64,000 nt of DNA from an uncultured Desulfobacter sp. (GCF_963666145.1 NZ_OY762614.1:2218001-2282000), one strand, 5' to 3'. Positions 1 to 9,900 are shown, numbered from the stretch's first letter. Program-made: numbers and translations. Notes: a model not told the origin generated them from the sequence alone.

Positions 1-5
1 AAAAG

Positions 6-2009
6 GTGACCGGCCTGGCCAAGGCAAAAGAAGAAAGAAAGGAAGTACCGCTTTATATACCGCCAACGCGTCAGGCCAGTCGTTTTAAAGGCGATATCAG
101 CGATATGTACCGCGGCGAGGACCCGTTGCAGGGCTGCGGGGCCAATGCAGTTGAAAACGCCATGCTTCTGGTGAAAAAACAGTTGTACAAAGAAGCCGGG
201 GCCATTCTGGAACAATATCTATTTGAAGAAAATCCATTTTGTATAGAACAGGTCTACTATCTAAGGGCTTATGTCAACTTTATGGGTGTTGAAAACAATG
301 ATCCGGCAGGGCTTTTAACTGCAGAACGCATGTTTCAGGATGCCATAGTGGCTTTTCCGAAATCAATCAATCTTCCCTTTGCCTATGCGGCCATGGGATT
401 AATTCATACCCGTTTGAACAACAGCGCCACCGCCGAAGGGTATTTTGATATTATCAGCAAAGATTTTCCAGACTACTCCGGTATGCCTGAGGTCGAGTAC
501 CATCTGGCCGAAATTTATAATGACAGAGGATACACGGACAAAGCAATGCAGTTGTATAAGAAGGTGTTTGAGTCCCCAATAAGCAACGGTTATATATCGG
601 ATGCAGGATTGGGCTATGGCAAGGCCTTGTTTGAAAACCTGCGGTATTATGACGCGTTGAGCGTGCTTAATTATGTCATACAAAATGACGTAAAAAAGGT
701 GTATGAATCTTCCGACCTGCTCAAATATACCGCAGATGCCAATTTTGAACTGGGTTTAAGTAAAGGGGCCCGGGAAAATTATATCCGGCTGTTGAATCTC
801 TATCCTGATGTCAAAGACCCTGACATGGCCCTAAGCAAGGCCGGAGATGCCTACGGCATGGAGAATCAGGAAAAAAAGGCGATCAAGCTGTACGAACTTG
901 TCCGGGAAAAATATCCTGACTCCCCGGGATATATCAATGCCTCCATCGGGATTGCCAGATACCTCAAAACCGATGCGGAAAAGATGGAAATCTACGAAAT
1001 GGTCAAGAAACGGTTTCCTGACAATACCTATGCCCGGATCGCCATGATGCGCCTGGCTGAAATTTATCAGAAAAACGGCGAATATGATAAATGCATCAAA
1101 GAGATTGAGGACCTGTTGTCCACCCATCCCAGGGGGTTGCGCTACGAAGCGGTCAAGCTGATGCAAAAAGCTTACGAGGCGTTGTTTAAGGAACAATTAA
1201 AAGCAGATGAATACACCTCCGTATTGATGCGGTATGAATCCGAAAAAATGAAGCTAAACAAAATGGGCGGCAGACTGATTCCCTTTTATGTGGGCCAGGC
1301 CTATTTGCAGGCAGATCTCTATGAGGAGGCATTTAATCAGTTGATCTCCGCCTATAAACTTTATAAGAGATCAGAACGCCCGGCCTTACTTTTGTTTGGA
1401 CTGGGCAAGGCCATGGACGAGTCCGGCAGGGATAACGACGCCTTAAAACTGTTAGATGCTTTTACGAAAAGATTTCCAAAAGATAAAAACCGGGTGGAGG
1501 CCCTGACCCGGATCGGGCAGATTTACATTGAACAAGGTAATTTCTCAAAGGCGGATGATAGTTTTGTCTTAGCGTATAAAGCCGGGGGAGACGCACTGGC
1601 AAAGGGGCAAATACTCATGCTGCGTGCAGGCATTTACCAAAAAAAATCAGACCTGAAAACGGCGGCAGACCTCCAGGCTCAGGCGGTAAAAGCATTCGCC
1701 GCATCTCCCGGCGAACATTACGAGATCCTGGCAGATGCCTACAAAACACTGGGGTCAACCTACCTGGCAATGAAATCCTATGGCCAGGCAGCCAATGCCT
1801 TTGCCAAAGCCCTTGATTTTTCACAAGGAGACCGGGCCAAGGCCAATATCGGTTTTTTGCTGGGGGATGCCTACCAGAAAGGCAATGCCCTGGATAAGGC
1901 CAAAGAGACCTTTCAACAGGTCGTACAGTCTTACGACTCAGTCTGGGCCCGGCTTGCCCAGCAGCGCTTGACGACCATGGGGCTGGCGGAAAAAATGATC
2001 AATTCATAA
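6..2009 (+). CDS. TPR-repeat protein, 5'-partial
   Basis: A protein of at least 667 residues made almost wholly of degenerate tetratricopeptide repeats. Units of about 34-37 residues with the A..Y...G....A...Y pattern run from roughly residue 50 to the C-terminus. TPR arrays are protein-protein scaffolds, and no catalytic domain is visible. The frame is open to the left window edge, and residues 10-40 read like a linker, so the GTG at position 6 is probably not the true start. The stop lies 15 bases before the sigma-54 regulator, so the two are probably co-transcribed ahead of the flagellar operon. A role linked to motility or its regulation is inferred only from this position. Confidence 0.8.
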   Translation: MTGLAKAKEERKEVPLYIPPTRQASRFKGDISDMYRGEDPLQGCGANAVENAMLLVKKQLYKEAGAILEQYLFEENPFCIEQVYYLRAYVNFMGVENNDPAGLLTAERMFQDAIVAFPKSINLPFAYAAMGLIHTRLNNSATAEGYFDIISKDFPDYSGMPEVEYHLAEIYNDRGYTDKAMQLYKKVFESPISNGYISDAGLGYGKALFENLRYYDALSVLNYVIQNDVKKVYESSDLLKYTADANFELGLSKGARENYIRLLNLYPDVKDPDMALSKAGDAYGMENQEKKAIKLYELVREKYPDSPGYINASIGIARYLKTDAEKMEIYEMVKKRFPDNTYARIAMMRLAEIYQKNGEYDKCIKEIEDLLSTHPRGLRYEAVKLMQKAYEALFKEQLKADEYTSVLMRYESEKMKLNKMGGRLIPFYVGQAYLQADLYEEAFNQLISAYKLYKRSERPALLLFGLGKAMDESGRDNDALKLLDAFTKRFPKDKNRVEALTRIGQIYIEQGNFSKADDSFVLAYKAGGDALAKGQILMLRAGIYQKKSDLKTAADLQAQAVKAFAASPGEHYEILADAYKTLGSTYLAMKSYGQAANAFAKALDFSQGDRAKANIGFLLGDAYQKGNALDKAKETFQQVVQSYDSVWARLAQQRLTTMGLAEKMINS

Positions 2010-2024
2010 GGATGTTGTGGCTGC

Positions 2025-3398
2025 ATGTCTGGACAACGATTATTTCTCATCATTGAAAATCCCAAAGAACGCATGACCTATACCGACCTGTTGGAAGGGA
2101 TGGGTTTTCTGGTTGATGCCGTGCCCGAAGGCTCGGATGCGCTGTCCCACCTGCTCGCCCAAAAACCGGCCGTGGTCGTGGCCGACGATGGTACGCCGGG
2201 GTTCTCGGCATTGGATTTTCTTAAACAGGCCGCCGATTCCGACGCCGGGGTCCCCAAAACCATTATCCTTACCCAGGACCCTGTGATGGAGTATGCCGTA
2301 AGTCTCATGCAGCACGGCGCCATGGACTATCTGATTAAACCCGTTGACCCAAGACAACTTGAGCTCAGCGTTAAAAAATCCCTGGCAACATCCATTGCCC
2401 CCCAGCCCCAGGAAAAAGAAAAAACAGTCAAGCATAAAGCAGTTCAAATTATTACCCAGGACCCCAGAATGGATAAGCTGCTCAAGCTTGCCGCCCGGGT
2501 GGCGGATTCGTCGGCATCGGTACTCATCCAGGGCGAAAGCGGCACAGGCAAGGAGCTGCTGGCAAGATTTTTACACGAAAAAAGCACCCGATGTCATCAG
2601 CCGTTTATCGCCATTAACTGCGCCGCGCTGCCCGAGAACCTCCTGGAAAGCGAATTGTTCGGCCATGAAAAAGGCGCTTTCACCGGCGCATTGGCAAAAA
2701 AAGCGGGCAAGTTTGAACTGGCCGACAAGGGTACGCTGTTTCTGGACGAAATCACGGAGATGCAGTTTCACCTTCAATCCAAACTCCTGCGGGTGCTCCA
2801 GGAAAAAGTCGTAGACCGGGTGGGGGGCACCCAACCCGTGGATGTGGATGTCCGAGTCATCGCCACCACCAACCGGGATGCCAAGGAGGCAGTGGAAACC
2901 CAGGCCTTCCGGGAGGATCTGTTTTACCGCCTCAACACCATTCCATTGGTTATCCCCCCCCTGCGGGACCGTCGTCGGGACATTGAACCCCTATGCGATT
3001 TTTTCATAAAAAAATACTGCAGGATTGACGCAAGGTCTGTCAAAGGATTGACAGATCAGGCCCTTTCCGTGCTGCTTAACCACGCCTTTCCCGGCAATGT
3101 CCGGGAACTTGAAAATGTAATCCATCGTGCCGTACTTCTTGCTGAAGCAGATATGATCACCCCGTCTGATCTGCTTATGGATGATGATGCAGACCTCCCC
3201 ATGTCCGATGATACCGAGTTCCCGGAATCCGCTGGGGCTGAAGACGTTTCCCCAGGCTCACTCAAAGAGATGGAACAGAAAATGATTTTCAGAACACTGG
3301 ACCAAACCGAGGGAAACCGGACCCATGCCGCCAAAATTCTGGGAATCAGTGTCAGAACCCTTCGCAACAAATTGAACGAATACAAAGTCCCCCTCTAA
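2025..3398 (+). CDS. NtrC-family sigma-54-dependent response regulator (FlrC/FleR-like)
   Basis: 457 residues with three domains. The receiver (about 5-120) has acidic D54/D55 and K105. The AAA+ domain (about 140-365) has Walker A GESGTGKE at 170-177, the sigma-54-contacting GAFTGA at 217-222 and Walker B TLFLDE near 237-242. The C-terminus (about 410-457) is a Fis-type helix-turn-helix with the GNRTHAAKILGIS motif. Such proteins use ATP to open sigma-54 promoters after phosphorylation. A good -24/-12 element lies just downstream in front of flgB, so this is probably the class-specific flagellar activator, comparable to FlrC/FleR. No cognate kinase is adjacent. The exact orthology is inferred from context. 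Confidence 0.9.
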   Translation: MSGQRLFLIIENPKERMTYTDLLEGMGFLVDAVPEGSDALSHLLAQKPAVVVADDGTPGFSALDFLKQAADSDAGVPKTIILTQDPVMEYAVSLMQHGAMDYLIKPVDPRQLELSVKKSLATSIAPQPQEKEKTVKHKAVQIITQDPRMDKLLKLAARVADSSASVLIQGESGTGKELLARFLHEKSTRCHQPFIAINCAALPENLLESELFGHEKGAFTGALAKKAGKFELADKGTLFLDEITEMQFHLQSKLLRVLQEKVVDRVGGTQPVDVDVRVIATTNRDAKEAVETQAFREDLFYRLNTIPLVIPPLRDRRRDIEPLCDFFIKKYCRIDARSVKGLTDQALSVLLNHAFPGNVRELENVIHRAVLLAEADMITPSDLLMDDDADLPMSDDTEFPESAGAEDVSPGSLKEMEQKMIFRTLDQTEGNRTHAAKILGISVRTLRNKLNEYKVPL

Positions 3399-3422
3399 TT
3401 TATCCCCTATCGCCTAAACCTT

Positions 3423-3440
3423 CAGGCATGCAACTTGCAT
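3423..3440 (+). promoter_or_regulatory. Sigma-54 (-24/-12) promoter of the flagellar operon
   Basis: The sequence CAGGCATGCAACTTGCAT has GG at 3425-3426 and GC at 3437-3438, exactly ten bases apart, and matches the consensus TGGCAC-N5-TTGCA at most positions. It lies about 100 bases before flgB and directly after a sigma-54 activator gene. That placement is what makes the match convincing. Confidence 0.7.
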
Positions 3441-3465
3441 TTTTCATTTACAAAATCAACATTCC

Positions 3466-3512
3466 GGTCCGCTTATCCGAAACGTAAAAAATAATGTCAT
3501 CTGCAGCGGACC
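3466..3512 (+). promoter_or_regulatory. Inverted repeat in the flgB leader
   Basis: Perfect 8-bp arms, GGTCCGCT (3466-3473) and AGCGGACC (3505-3512), are separated by 31 bases between the sigma-54 promoter and flgB. This could be a leader hairpin in the flagellar mRNA or a protein-binding site. There is no T-run, so it is not a simple terminator. Confidence 0.35.
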
Positions 3513-3543
3513 CGGGGCGTAAATTTAAACCACGGAGGTTCGC

Positions 3544-3957
3544 ATGGCCGATTCAAGAATTTTCGGGCACACGTACGAGATGATGGGACAAAGCTTGGAC
3601 ATCTCAACCCGGCGGCATAACCTGATCGCAGGCAATATCGCCAACATGGATACCATCGGATATACGCCCAGCGATATAGATTTTCAAAGTGCGCTCAAAC
3701 GGGCCATGGCTGAACCGGAACCCGATTATCTGGGCAAAACCAATGAAAAACATCTACCCGGCAACATTGAAGGGGCGGCCGGACAAATCAAAGGGATGGA
3801 CAGCGAAGATGTGGATATCTACCACTTGGATTCGGTGAACATCGATACGGAGATGATGAATTTGATGGAAAACAATGTGAAATTCAGATCCACGGCCGAA
3901 ATGCTGCTGCGAAAAATGACCATACTCAACTATGCCATTGATGAGGGAGGAAAATAA
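3544..3957 (+). CDS. flgB: Flagellar basal-body rod protein FlgB
   Basis: 137 residues, the usual FlgB size. The N-terminal rod signature (ISTRRHNLIAGNIANMDTIG, ending in the Asn-Thr-Gly-Tyr type motif) and the C-terminal helix (TEMMNLMENNVKFRSTAEML) are both present. FlgB is a proximal rod subunit exported through the flagellar type III apparatus and assembled onto the MS ring with FliE and FlgC. A strong ribosome-binding site, GGAGG, sits seven bases before the ATG. It is the first gene of a tightly packed nine-gene operon and lies directly after the sigma-54 promoter. Confidence 0.97.
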   Translation: MADSRIFGHTYEMMGQSLDISTRRHNLIAGNIANMDTIGYTPSDIDFQSALKRAMAEPEPDYLGKTNEKHLPGNIEGAAGQIKGMDSEDVDIYHLDSVNIDTEMMNLMENNVKFRSTAEMLLRKMTILNYAIDEGGK

Positions 3958-3960
3958 TCC

Positions 3961-4458
3961 ATGGATTTACTGAATGCATCAAAAATCAGCGGCACCGCCC
4001 TTGCGGCCCATCGTATGAAACTCAACGTCATTGCTGAAAACCTGGCCAACGTGGATACCACCGACAGCAAAGAAGGCGGACCCTATCGCAGAAAAATGGT
4101 GGTATTCAAAGGCGAAAATATCGACTCATTTGAAAGTGTGGTGCAAAAAAAAATTAGAAAGGATCAGTCCGGCCAGATTGAATTATCCCCCATTGAGTTT
4201 GAGGAAGAAAAAAAATCGGATAACGGCACGGGGGTCAAGGTGGATCAAATTGTCAGGTCCCAGGAGGATTTTCATCTGGTGTACAATCCGGCCCACCCCG
4301 ACGCAGATCCGGACACAGGCTATGTAAAGATGCCCAATGTGGATCATTTAACCGAAATCTCAGACATGATGGTGGCCCGACGCAGTTATGAAGCCAGTGT
4401 CACGGCACTATCCACCACCAAAAACATGATCAGCAAGGCCCTTGAGATAGGCAAATAA
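3961..4458 (+). CDS. flgC: Flagellar basal-body rod protein FlgC
   Basis: 165 residues. The start has the rod motif (KLNVIAENLANVDTTDSKEG, then PYRRKMVVF) and the end has the conserved DHLTEISDMMVARRSYEASV helix followed by TKNMISKALEIGK. FlgC is a proximal rod subunit next to FlgB and FlgF. It begins three bases after flgB, and the ribosome-binding site (GAGGGAGG) lies inside the end of flgB, which points to translational coupling. The length is slightly above the common 135-150 residues because of an insertion around residues 50-85. Confidence 0.97.
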   Translation: MDLLNASKISGTALAAHRMKLNVIAENLANVDTTDSKEGGPYRRKMVVFKGENIDSFESVVQKKIRKDQSGQIELSPIEFEEEKKSDNGTGVKVDQIVRSQEDFHLVYNPAHPDADPDTGYVKMPNVDHLTEISDMMVARRSYEASVTALSTTKNMISKALEIGK

Positions 4459-4480
4459 TTATAGGGAAAGGATTAAATAG

Positions 4481-4777
4481 ATGGATAAGATAAACGCACA
4501 AATCCCCGGCAAACTCTCCTTATACAGGGAGCCTGTGGCAAATATAGCCGCAAAACGAAGCCCTAAGTTTATGGAACGCCTGGAATCCGCAGTCCTGGAA
4601 GTTAATAATAATCAGCATGTGGCAGATGATTCTGCGGAAGCGGTCATTGAAGGCCGGCTTGGTATTCACGAAGGCATGATGGCCCTGGGCAAAGCATCCA
4701 CCTCCCTTAAAGTACTGGCACAGGTCAGAAACAAGGCCATGAGTGCCTATCAAGAAATCATGCGTATGCAGGTATAA
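4481..4777 (+). CDS. fliE: Flagellar hook-basal body adaptor FliE
   Basis: 98 residues, typical for FliE. The C-terminal half carries the family signature: an amphipathic helix (VIEGRLGIHEGMMALGKAST) followed by LKVLAQVRNKAMSAYQEIMRMQV. FliE joins the MS ring (FliF) to the proximal rod and is one of the first export substrates. It sits in the conserved order flgB-flgC-fliE-fliF. Confidence 0.95.
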   Translation: MDKINAQIPGKLSLYREPVANIAAKRSPKFMERLESAVLEVNNNQHVADDSAEAVIEGRLGIHEGMMALGKASTSLKVLAQVRNKAMSAYQEIMRMQV

Positions 4778-4806
4778 CCCCCGTACAAAAGCCAAGAGAG
4801 GCGTAA

Positions 4807-6522
4807 ATGAATCCGGTAGCTGAAAAAATCATTACCATGGTCAAAGAGATGAGCATGGTCCGTAAACTCCTTCTGGGCGGTCTGGTCCTGGCGGTGGTGG
4901 CAGGATTTATCACCATGTTTGTCTGGGCCAATCAAACCGCTTATAAAGTCGCATATTCCGGGCTGAGCCAGGAAGATGCCGCGGCTGTCGTGGAAATGTT
5001 GAAATCCGCCAAAACCCCCTATCGTCTGACCGGTGACGGAACCACCATTATGGTGCCGGAGAACATGGTCTATGACGTCCGGCTGACCATGGCCAAGGAA
5101 GGGATTCCCAAAGGCAGCGGGGTGGGATACGAAATTTTTGATAAAAGCGAGTTCGGCACCACTGAATTTGTCCAGAAAATCAATAAAAAACGGGCGCTTC
5201 AGGGGGAACTTGCAAGGACCATTGTGGCATTTGAAGCGGTTAAAGACGCCAAGGTCATGATTGTGATGCCCAAGGAGTCGGTGTTTGTGGAAGAGACCAA
5301 ACTGCCTTCGGCATCTATTCTGCTGGAACTGGTCGCGGACCTTGAAAAAGAGGAAGTGGCGGCCATCGCACACCTGGTAGCCTCTTCGGTCCAGGACCTG
5401 ACCCCGAAACTCATCACCATTGTGGATACGGCCGGACGGATTCTGTTTGAGGGCAAATCCGAAGACGAACAGGCCCAGATTGATGCAGAAAATCTGGCGG
5501 ATGCCCAGTATCAGTATAAGGTCCGTTATGAAGAGAATCTGACACGCAGAATCCAGACCATGCTTGAGCGTATCGTGGGTGCGGATAAAGCCATTGTCCG
5601 GGTCACCTCGGAAATGGATTTTTCCAAAAACAGCATGAATGAAGAGATTTATGATCCCTTTGAACGGGGCGGCGAATTCATCCGCAGCAGGAAAAACAGA
5701 GCAGAAAAAGTAGTTCAGGTCAATGAAGATATCGGCATCCCGTCCTCGGTCAACCCCATTACAGATGAAAACCAGGCCGGAAATAAGAGCCAGGAGCGGG
5801 TCAACAAAAGCGATGATACAGTCAATTACGAAATAAGCCGACGAGTCAGGGAAACCAAGAAACCCATGGCCGAACTGACAAGACTGTCGGTGGCCGCCGT
5901 GATTGACGGTAAATACGAGTTCCAGACAGACGGCAACGGAGAGACCAAACGGGTCTATATGCCCAGATCCGCCGAAGAGATGCTGCAGTTCGAAAGTATT
6001 GTCACCCGAGCCATGGGGTATAATGAATCGCGCAATGACCAGGTTTCCATGGAATGCTTTCCCTTTGCATCCATCGACGATATGGAGGGGACCCAGACAA
6101 AACTTACCGGCTGGCGCATGGTCCAGAAGGAATACGGGCGTCTCATTGCCAATTTACTGCTGGTCTTTGTATTGTTCCTGTTCATCATCCGCCCGATCAT
6201 AAAAACGGTTCGCGACATCAAGGTTACTGTGGAACAAGAAGCATTACCTTCACCCGAAGCGCTTGCCCAGATTGAGGCTGAGGAAAAAGAACCGACCTTT
6301 GTTGATATGGATGCGAACCAGCAGCGTGAATTCTTAGAAATGATGAGCGAAGAGCAAAAAGAAGCATTCCTTCAGAAAATGACCGCAGCAGAGCGCTCCG
6401 CCTACGTCGCCAATATGAGTGAGCAGGAAAGGGCCAAGTATTATGCGGAAAAAGACCTGAACAGGACCTTGAATATCATTAAGGGATGGATCAGTGAATT
6501 AGAGGAAGAAGGGGAGGAGTAA
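4807..6522 (+). CDS. fliF: Flagellar MS-ring protein FliF
   Basis: 571 residues. A transmembrane helix near 20-41 is followed by the YscJ/FliF ring-building domains (for example AYSGLSQEDAAAVVEMLKS and KAKVMIVMP-type strands). The second transmembrane helix is at about 446-464, and the acidic cytoplasmic tail binds FliG. FliF forms the inner-membrane MS ring on which the rod, C ring and export gate assemble. The start is preceded by AAGAGAGGCGTAA. The tail (about 465-571) is rich in Glu/Gln and contains two related EQ/AERxxY segments. Confidence 0.97.
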   Translation: MNPVAEKIITMVKEMSMVRKLLLGGLVLAVVAGFITMFVWANQTAYKVAYSGLSQEDAAAVVEMLKSAKTPYRLTGDGTTIMVPENMVYDVRLTMAKEGIPKGSGVGYEIFDKSEFGTTEFVQKINKKRALQGELARTIVAFEAVKDAKVMIVMPKESVFVEETKLPSASILLELVADLEKEEVAAIAHLVASSVQDLTPKLITIVDTAGRILFEGKSEDEQAQIDAENLADAQYQYKVRYEENLTRRIQTMLERIVGADKAIVRVTSEMDFSKNSMNEEIYDPFERGGEFIRSRKNRAEKVVQVNEDIGIPSSVNPITDENQAGNKSQERVNKSDDTVNYEISRRVRETKKPMAELTRLSVAAVIDGKYEFQTDGNGETKRVYMPRSAEEMLQFESIVTRAMGYNESRNDQVSMECFPFASIDDMEGTQTKLTGWRMVQKEYGRLIANLLLVFVLFLFIIRPIIKTVRDIKVTVEQEALPSPEALAQIEAEEKEPTFVDMDANQQREFLEMMSEEQKEAFLQKMTAAERSAYVANMSEQERAKYYAEKDLNRTLNIIKGWISELEEEGEE

Positions 6523-6526
6523 TTCG

Positions 6527-7540
6527 ATGGCCAAAGCAATCGACCCGGAAAAATTAAACGGTTGTCAAAAGGCGGCAATATTTCTCATGTACATGGGAGA
6601 AGAGTATACAACCCAGGTGTTCTCAAAAATGAAAGAACAGGAGATCGCAGATATTGCGTTTGAAATGTCCAAAATCGAACAGATTACGCCTGAACTGCTC
6701 AAGGTTGTATGTGCTGATTTTAATGTCATATATGAAGGAGAAGCCAAGATGATTATTGAAGGGGACTCCTTTATTAAAAATGTGGTGACCAAAACACTGA
6801 AGGATAAGCAGGCCAAAGCCATCCTGGACGATCTGGAGAAAAAGAAACAGGCCAAACCATTCATATGGAGCCGGAATGTAAATACGAACACCTTATCTAC
6901 CTATATTGAAGGTGAACACCCCCAGACCATCGCAATGATCCTGGCCCATATGCCGTCGGAAATCTCCTCGGAAATATTGATGAATCTGCCCGATGAACTC
7001 AAAGGCGATATTGCCATGAGGGTTGCGCGCTTAGGCCAAATCTCCGAAGACGTTGTCAGGGATGTGGACAGGGCATTGAAATATGAACTCAGCGGCGCAG
7101 TGGGCCCAGGCGGCAAGGCCGGTGGCCTGGAAGTTCTGGTGAACATCATCAATGGTGTGGACAAATCCACCGAAGATGCCGTCATGGAATATGTTGAGGA
7201 AGATGATGCGGAAATGGCCAATGAGATCCGCAAACTCATGTTTGTATTTGAAGATTTGACCAATGTGGATGATACGGCCATGAGAGAAATTCTCAAGAAG
7301 GTTGAAGGCCAGCAGCTTACCTATGCATTGAAGACCGCCACCGAAGACATGAAGTCCAAAATTTTCTCTAACCTGTCCCAGCGGGCTGGTGAGATGCTCA
7401 AGGACGATCTGGACGCCATGGGTCCTGTCCGCCTGGCAGAGGTTGAAGAGGCCCAGCAGGCCGTGGTCAGGGCAGCCAAAGAACTGGAGGCCGACGGCAC
7501 CATAACCCTGGGTAAAGGAAAGGATGATGTCCTTGTCTGA
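6527..7540 (+). CDS. fliG: Flagellar motor switch protein FliG
   Basis: 337 residues, the normal FliG length. An N-terminal FliF-binding domain (about 1-110) is followed by an armadillo middle domain containing the EHPQT motif (EGEHPQTIAMILAHMPSEIS) and the C-terminal torque domain with charged helices (about 230-330). FliG links the MS ring to FliM/FliN and contacts the stator to generate torque. It starts four bases after fliF, with GGGGAGGAGTAATTCG as ribosome-binding region, and its end overlaps fliH by 17 bases. Confidence 0.97.
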   Translation: MAKAIDPEKLNGCQKAAIFLMYMGEEYTTQVFSKMKEQEIADIAFEMSKIEQITPELLKVVCADFNVIYEGEAKMIIEGDSFIKNVVTKTLKDKQAKAILDDLEKKKQAKPFIWSRNVNTNTLSTYIEGEHPQTIAMILAHMPSEISSEILMNLPDELKGDIAMRVARLGQISEDVVRDVDRALKYELSGAVGPGGKAGGLEVLVNIINGVDKSTEDAVMEYVEEDDAEMANEIRKLMFVFEDLTNVDDTAMREILKKVEGQQLTYALKTATEDMKSKIFSNLSQRAGEMLKDDLDAMGPVRLAEVEEAQQAVVRAAKELEADGTITLGKGKDDVLV

Positions 7541-8531
7541 TCAAAAAGAATCAACAGAAGAAGCAACGCCGCCGCAAGATGATGGCTTCCAGGCCATTGA
7601 TGTGGGTGCCCTTCAAAGTTTTGATGAAGAGGTGTCTCTAAAAAAACCGGATGCCGAGCCTGACTTTGAGCGGTTCAAGCTGTTGTTTGATCCCCTGGAG
7701 GTTGAAAGGGAGGAAGGCGGTTTTGAAGCGCTTTACAAAGTCACCAAGCAACTTAAAAAAGAGTTGTTCGAACCATTGATCCCGGGCGCGGATGTGGATG
7801 ACCCGAATGCTCAACATGGTAACGCCGGATCTTTAGAAGAAGACCAGGATAGCGAGGATGCCGAAGAGGAGCCCACGCCCGAAGAGCAGGGATTTGCCGC
7901 TGGGTATGAACAAGGCATGGCCCAGGGACTTGAAAAAGGCCAGGCAGACGGATATGCCAAGGGCTATGAAGAAGGGATGGGAAAAGGCAGGGAAGAGGGA
8001 TTTAAACAGGGCGAGAGCGACGGATTTGCCAAGGGCCAGGCAGAAGGGTTTGAAAAAGGGACTGCAGAAGGTCAAGAGGCCGGAAAACAGGAAGTTATCC
8101 GGGAAATGGAACAGGTCCTTGACCCTTTCCGCCAGGCACTGGACACCGCGGATCAGATGCTGGAAAACATGCTGACACGCTATGAAACCCAGCTGGTTGA
8201 CCTGGTCTGCCAGATTGCCGAAAAAGTGGTAATGGCCAAACTGGACTCGGACGATGCCGTGATCAAGAATACCATCCTGGACGCGTTGTCCCAGCTGGCC
8301 TCACCCGAGGCAATCACCCTGAATGTGGCCGAAGACGACTATGAGTATGTGGAGATGGTTAAAGAGGCGTTTTTTGATTCCGTACGCTCCTTGAACCATA
8401 TCACGGTGAATACGGATGCCATGATTCCCAAGGGAGGGTGCCGCATTGAAAGTGCCGGCGCCACCATTACCACAGATCCTGAATCTAAACTTAAGGCGGT
8501 ATACGACGCCATTGCCCAGGCAAAGGGATAG
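7524..8531 (+). CDS. fliH: Flagellar export apparatus protein FliH
   Basis: 335 residues, longer than the roughly 230 of enteric FliH because of an acidic N-terminal extension (about 1-120, rich in Glu/Asp). Residues about 125-190 contain a long series of GxxxG-type repeats (GYEQGMAQGLEKGQADGYAK and onward), the hallmark of FliH/YscL, in a helix that dimerises. The C-terminal domain (about 200-330) binds FliI. FliH regulates the export ATPase and docks it at the C ring. It overlaps fliG by 17 bases and ends four bases before fliI. Confidence 0.94.
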   Translation: MMSLSDQKESTEEATPPQDDGFQAIDVGALQSFDEEVSLKKPDAEPDFERFKLLFDPLEVEREEGGFEALYKVTKQLKKELFEPLIPGADVDDPNAQHGNAGSLEEDQDSEDAEEEPTPEEQGFAAGYEQGMAQGLEKGQADGYAKGYEEGMGKGREEGFKQGESDGFAKGQAEGFEKGTAEGQEAGKQEVIREMEQVLDPFRQALDTADQMLENMLTRYETQLVDLVCQIAEKVVMAKLDSDDAVIKNTILDALSQLASPEAITLNVAEDDYEYVEMVKEAFFDSVRSLNHITVNTDAMIPKGGCRIESAGATITTDPESKLKAVYDAIAQAKG

Positions 8532-8535
8532 GCAA

Positions 8536-9900
8536 ATGAATGATCTTTTTGAAAAAATAAATTTCAGCCGCTATGCCGATGCGGTGGAAAAGGTCAAAAC
8601 CGTGACGCCCGAAGGCCGGGTCTCCCAGGTGATCGGACTGATTGCCGAAGGAGACAGTTTAGGCCTTGGTGTGGGCGGCGTGTGCCGAATCATCAATGAC
8701 CACGGCATGGCCGTGATGGCTGAAGTTGTGGGCTTTAGGCAGGAAAAAGCGTTGTTCATGCCCTTTGGTGATATCAGAGGGATCAGCATGGGCAGCCGGA
8801 TTGTGCCGGTGGCCTCTTCCCCCATGGTGCCGGTGGGTGACGATATGCTCGGCCGCGTGATCGACGGCATGGGCAATCCCATCGACAACAAAGGCCCCAT
8901 TTCAGGTTCAACGGCTTATTATCTGTATGGAAAGCCTTTGGGCCCCCTGGAACGAAAAATGATCAAAGAACCCCTGGATGTGGGCATCAGTGCCATAAAC
9001 TCCATGATTACCCTGGGCCGGGGGCAGCGGGTGGCCATCATGGCCGGTTCCGGCGTGGGAAAAAGTGTGCTCATGGGCATGATGACCAAACACACCAATG
9101 CGGATGTGGTGGTCATCGGACTGATTGGCGAACGTGGCCGGGAGGTCAAAGATTTTGTGGAGGAGACCCTGGGTGAAGAGGGGCTCAAGCGGGCGGTGCT
9201 TGTGGCGGCCACATCGGATTCGCCTCCACTGACCCGCATGCGCGGGGCGTATCTGGCCACCACCATTGCCGAATACTTCAGGGACCAGGGCAAGGATGTA
9301 CTGCTCATGCTCGATTCCATTACCCGGTTTGCCATGTCCTCCAGGGATGTGGGGTTGGCTGCCGGAGAACCGCCCACCACCCGGGGCTATACCCCCTCAT
9401 TTTTTGTGCAGATCCCCATTCTTTTAGAGCGCCCCGGGGTCCTTGAAAGCGGCGGTTCCATCACCGGGATTTACACGGTCCTGGTGGAAGGTGACGACAT
9501 GAATGATCCGGTGGGCGATACGGTCCGTTCCATAACCGACGGACATATTGTATTATCCAGGGATATTGCCAATCGCGGGCACTACCCGGCCATTGATGTC
9601 ATGGCCAGTGTTTCCAGGGTCATGCGGGATGTCAGCAAACCCGACCACATGGCCCTGCGGGACAAAGCTATCAAACTCATGGCGTCATATCGAAATGCAG
9701 AGGACATGATCACCATCGGTGCGTATGTGGACGGATCAGATCCCGATGTGGACCAGGCCAGAAAACTGATGCCCGGCATCAACCAGCTGCTGCGCCAGCA
9801 GATTGGTCAAAAAATGGATATGCAGGCCAGTGTCGCCGGTTTGAGAAGAGCACTGGGCGTCAAGGGAGCACCCAATGACACCCCAAAGGACAAGGCATAG
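8536..9900 (+). CDS. fliI: Flagellum-specific export ATPase FliI
   Basis: 454 residues from the ATG at 8536. An upstream in-frame extension is open but would overlap fliH by about 85 bases and has no family similarity. Walker A (AGSGVGKS) lies near 170-177. Walker B (VLLMLDSITRFA) and the family signature GEPPTTRGYTPSFF also match FliI/F1-beta-type hexameric ATPases. FliI powers unfolding and entry of export substrates into the type III gate with FliH and FliJ. The spacing to fliH (four bases) and fliJ (three bases) shows tight operon coupling. Confidence 0.97.
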   Translation: MNDLFEKINFSRYADAVEKVKTVTPEGRVSQVIGLIAEGDSLGLGVGGVCRIINDHGMAVMAEVVGFRQEKALFMPFGDIRGISMGSRIVPVASSPMVPVGDDMLGRVIDGMGNPIDNKGPISGSTAYYLYGKPLGPLERKMIKEPLDVGISAINSMITLGRGQRVAIMAGSGVGKSVLMGMMTKHTNADVVVIGLIGERGREVKDFVEETLGEEGLKRAVLVAATSDSPPLTRMRGAYLATTIAEYFRDQGKDVLLMLDSITRFAMSSRDVGLAAGEPPTTRGYTPSFFVQIPILLERPGVLESGGSITGIYTVLVEGDDMNDPVGDTVRSITDGHIVLSRDIANRGHYPAIDVMASVSRVMRDVSKPDHMALRDKAIKLMASYRNAEDMITIGAYVDGSDPDVDQARKLMPGINQLLRQQIGQKMDMQASVAGLRRALGVKGAPNDTPKDKA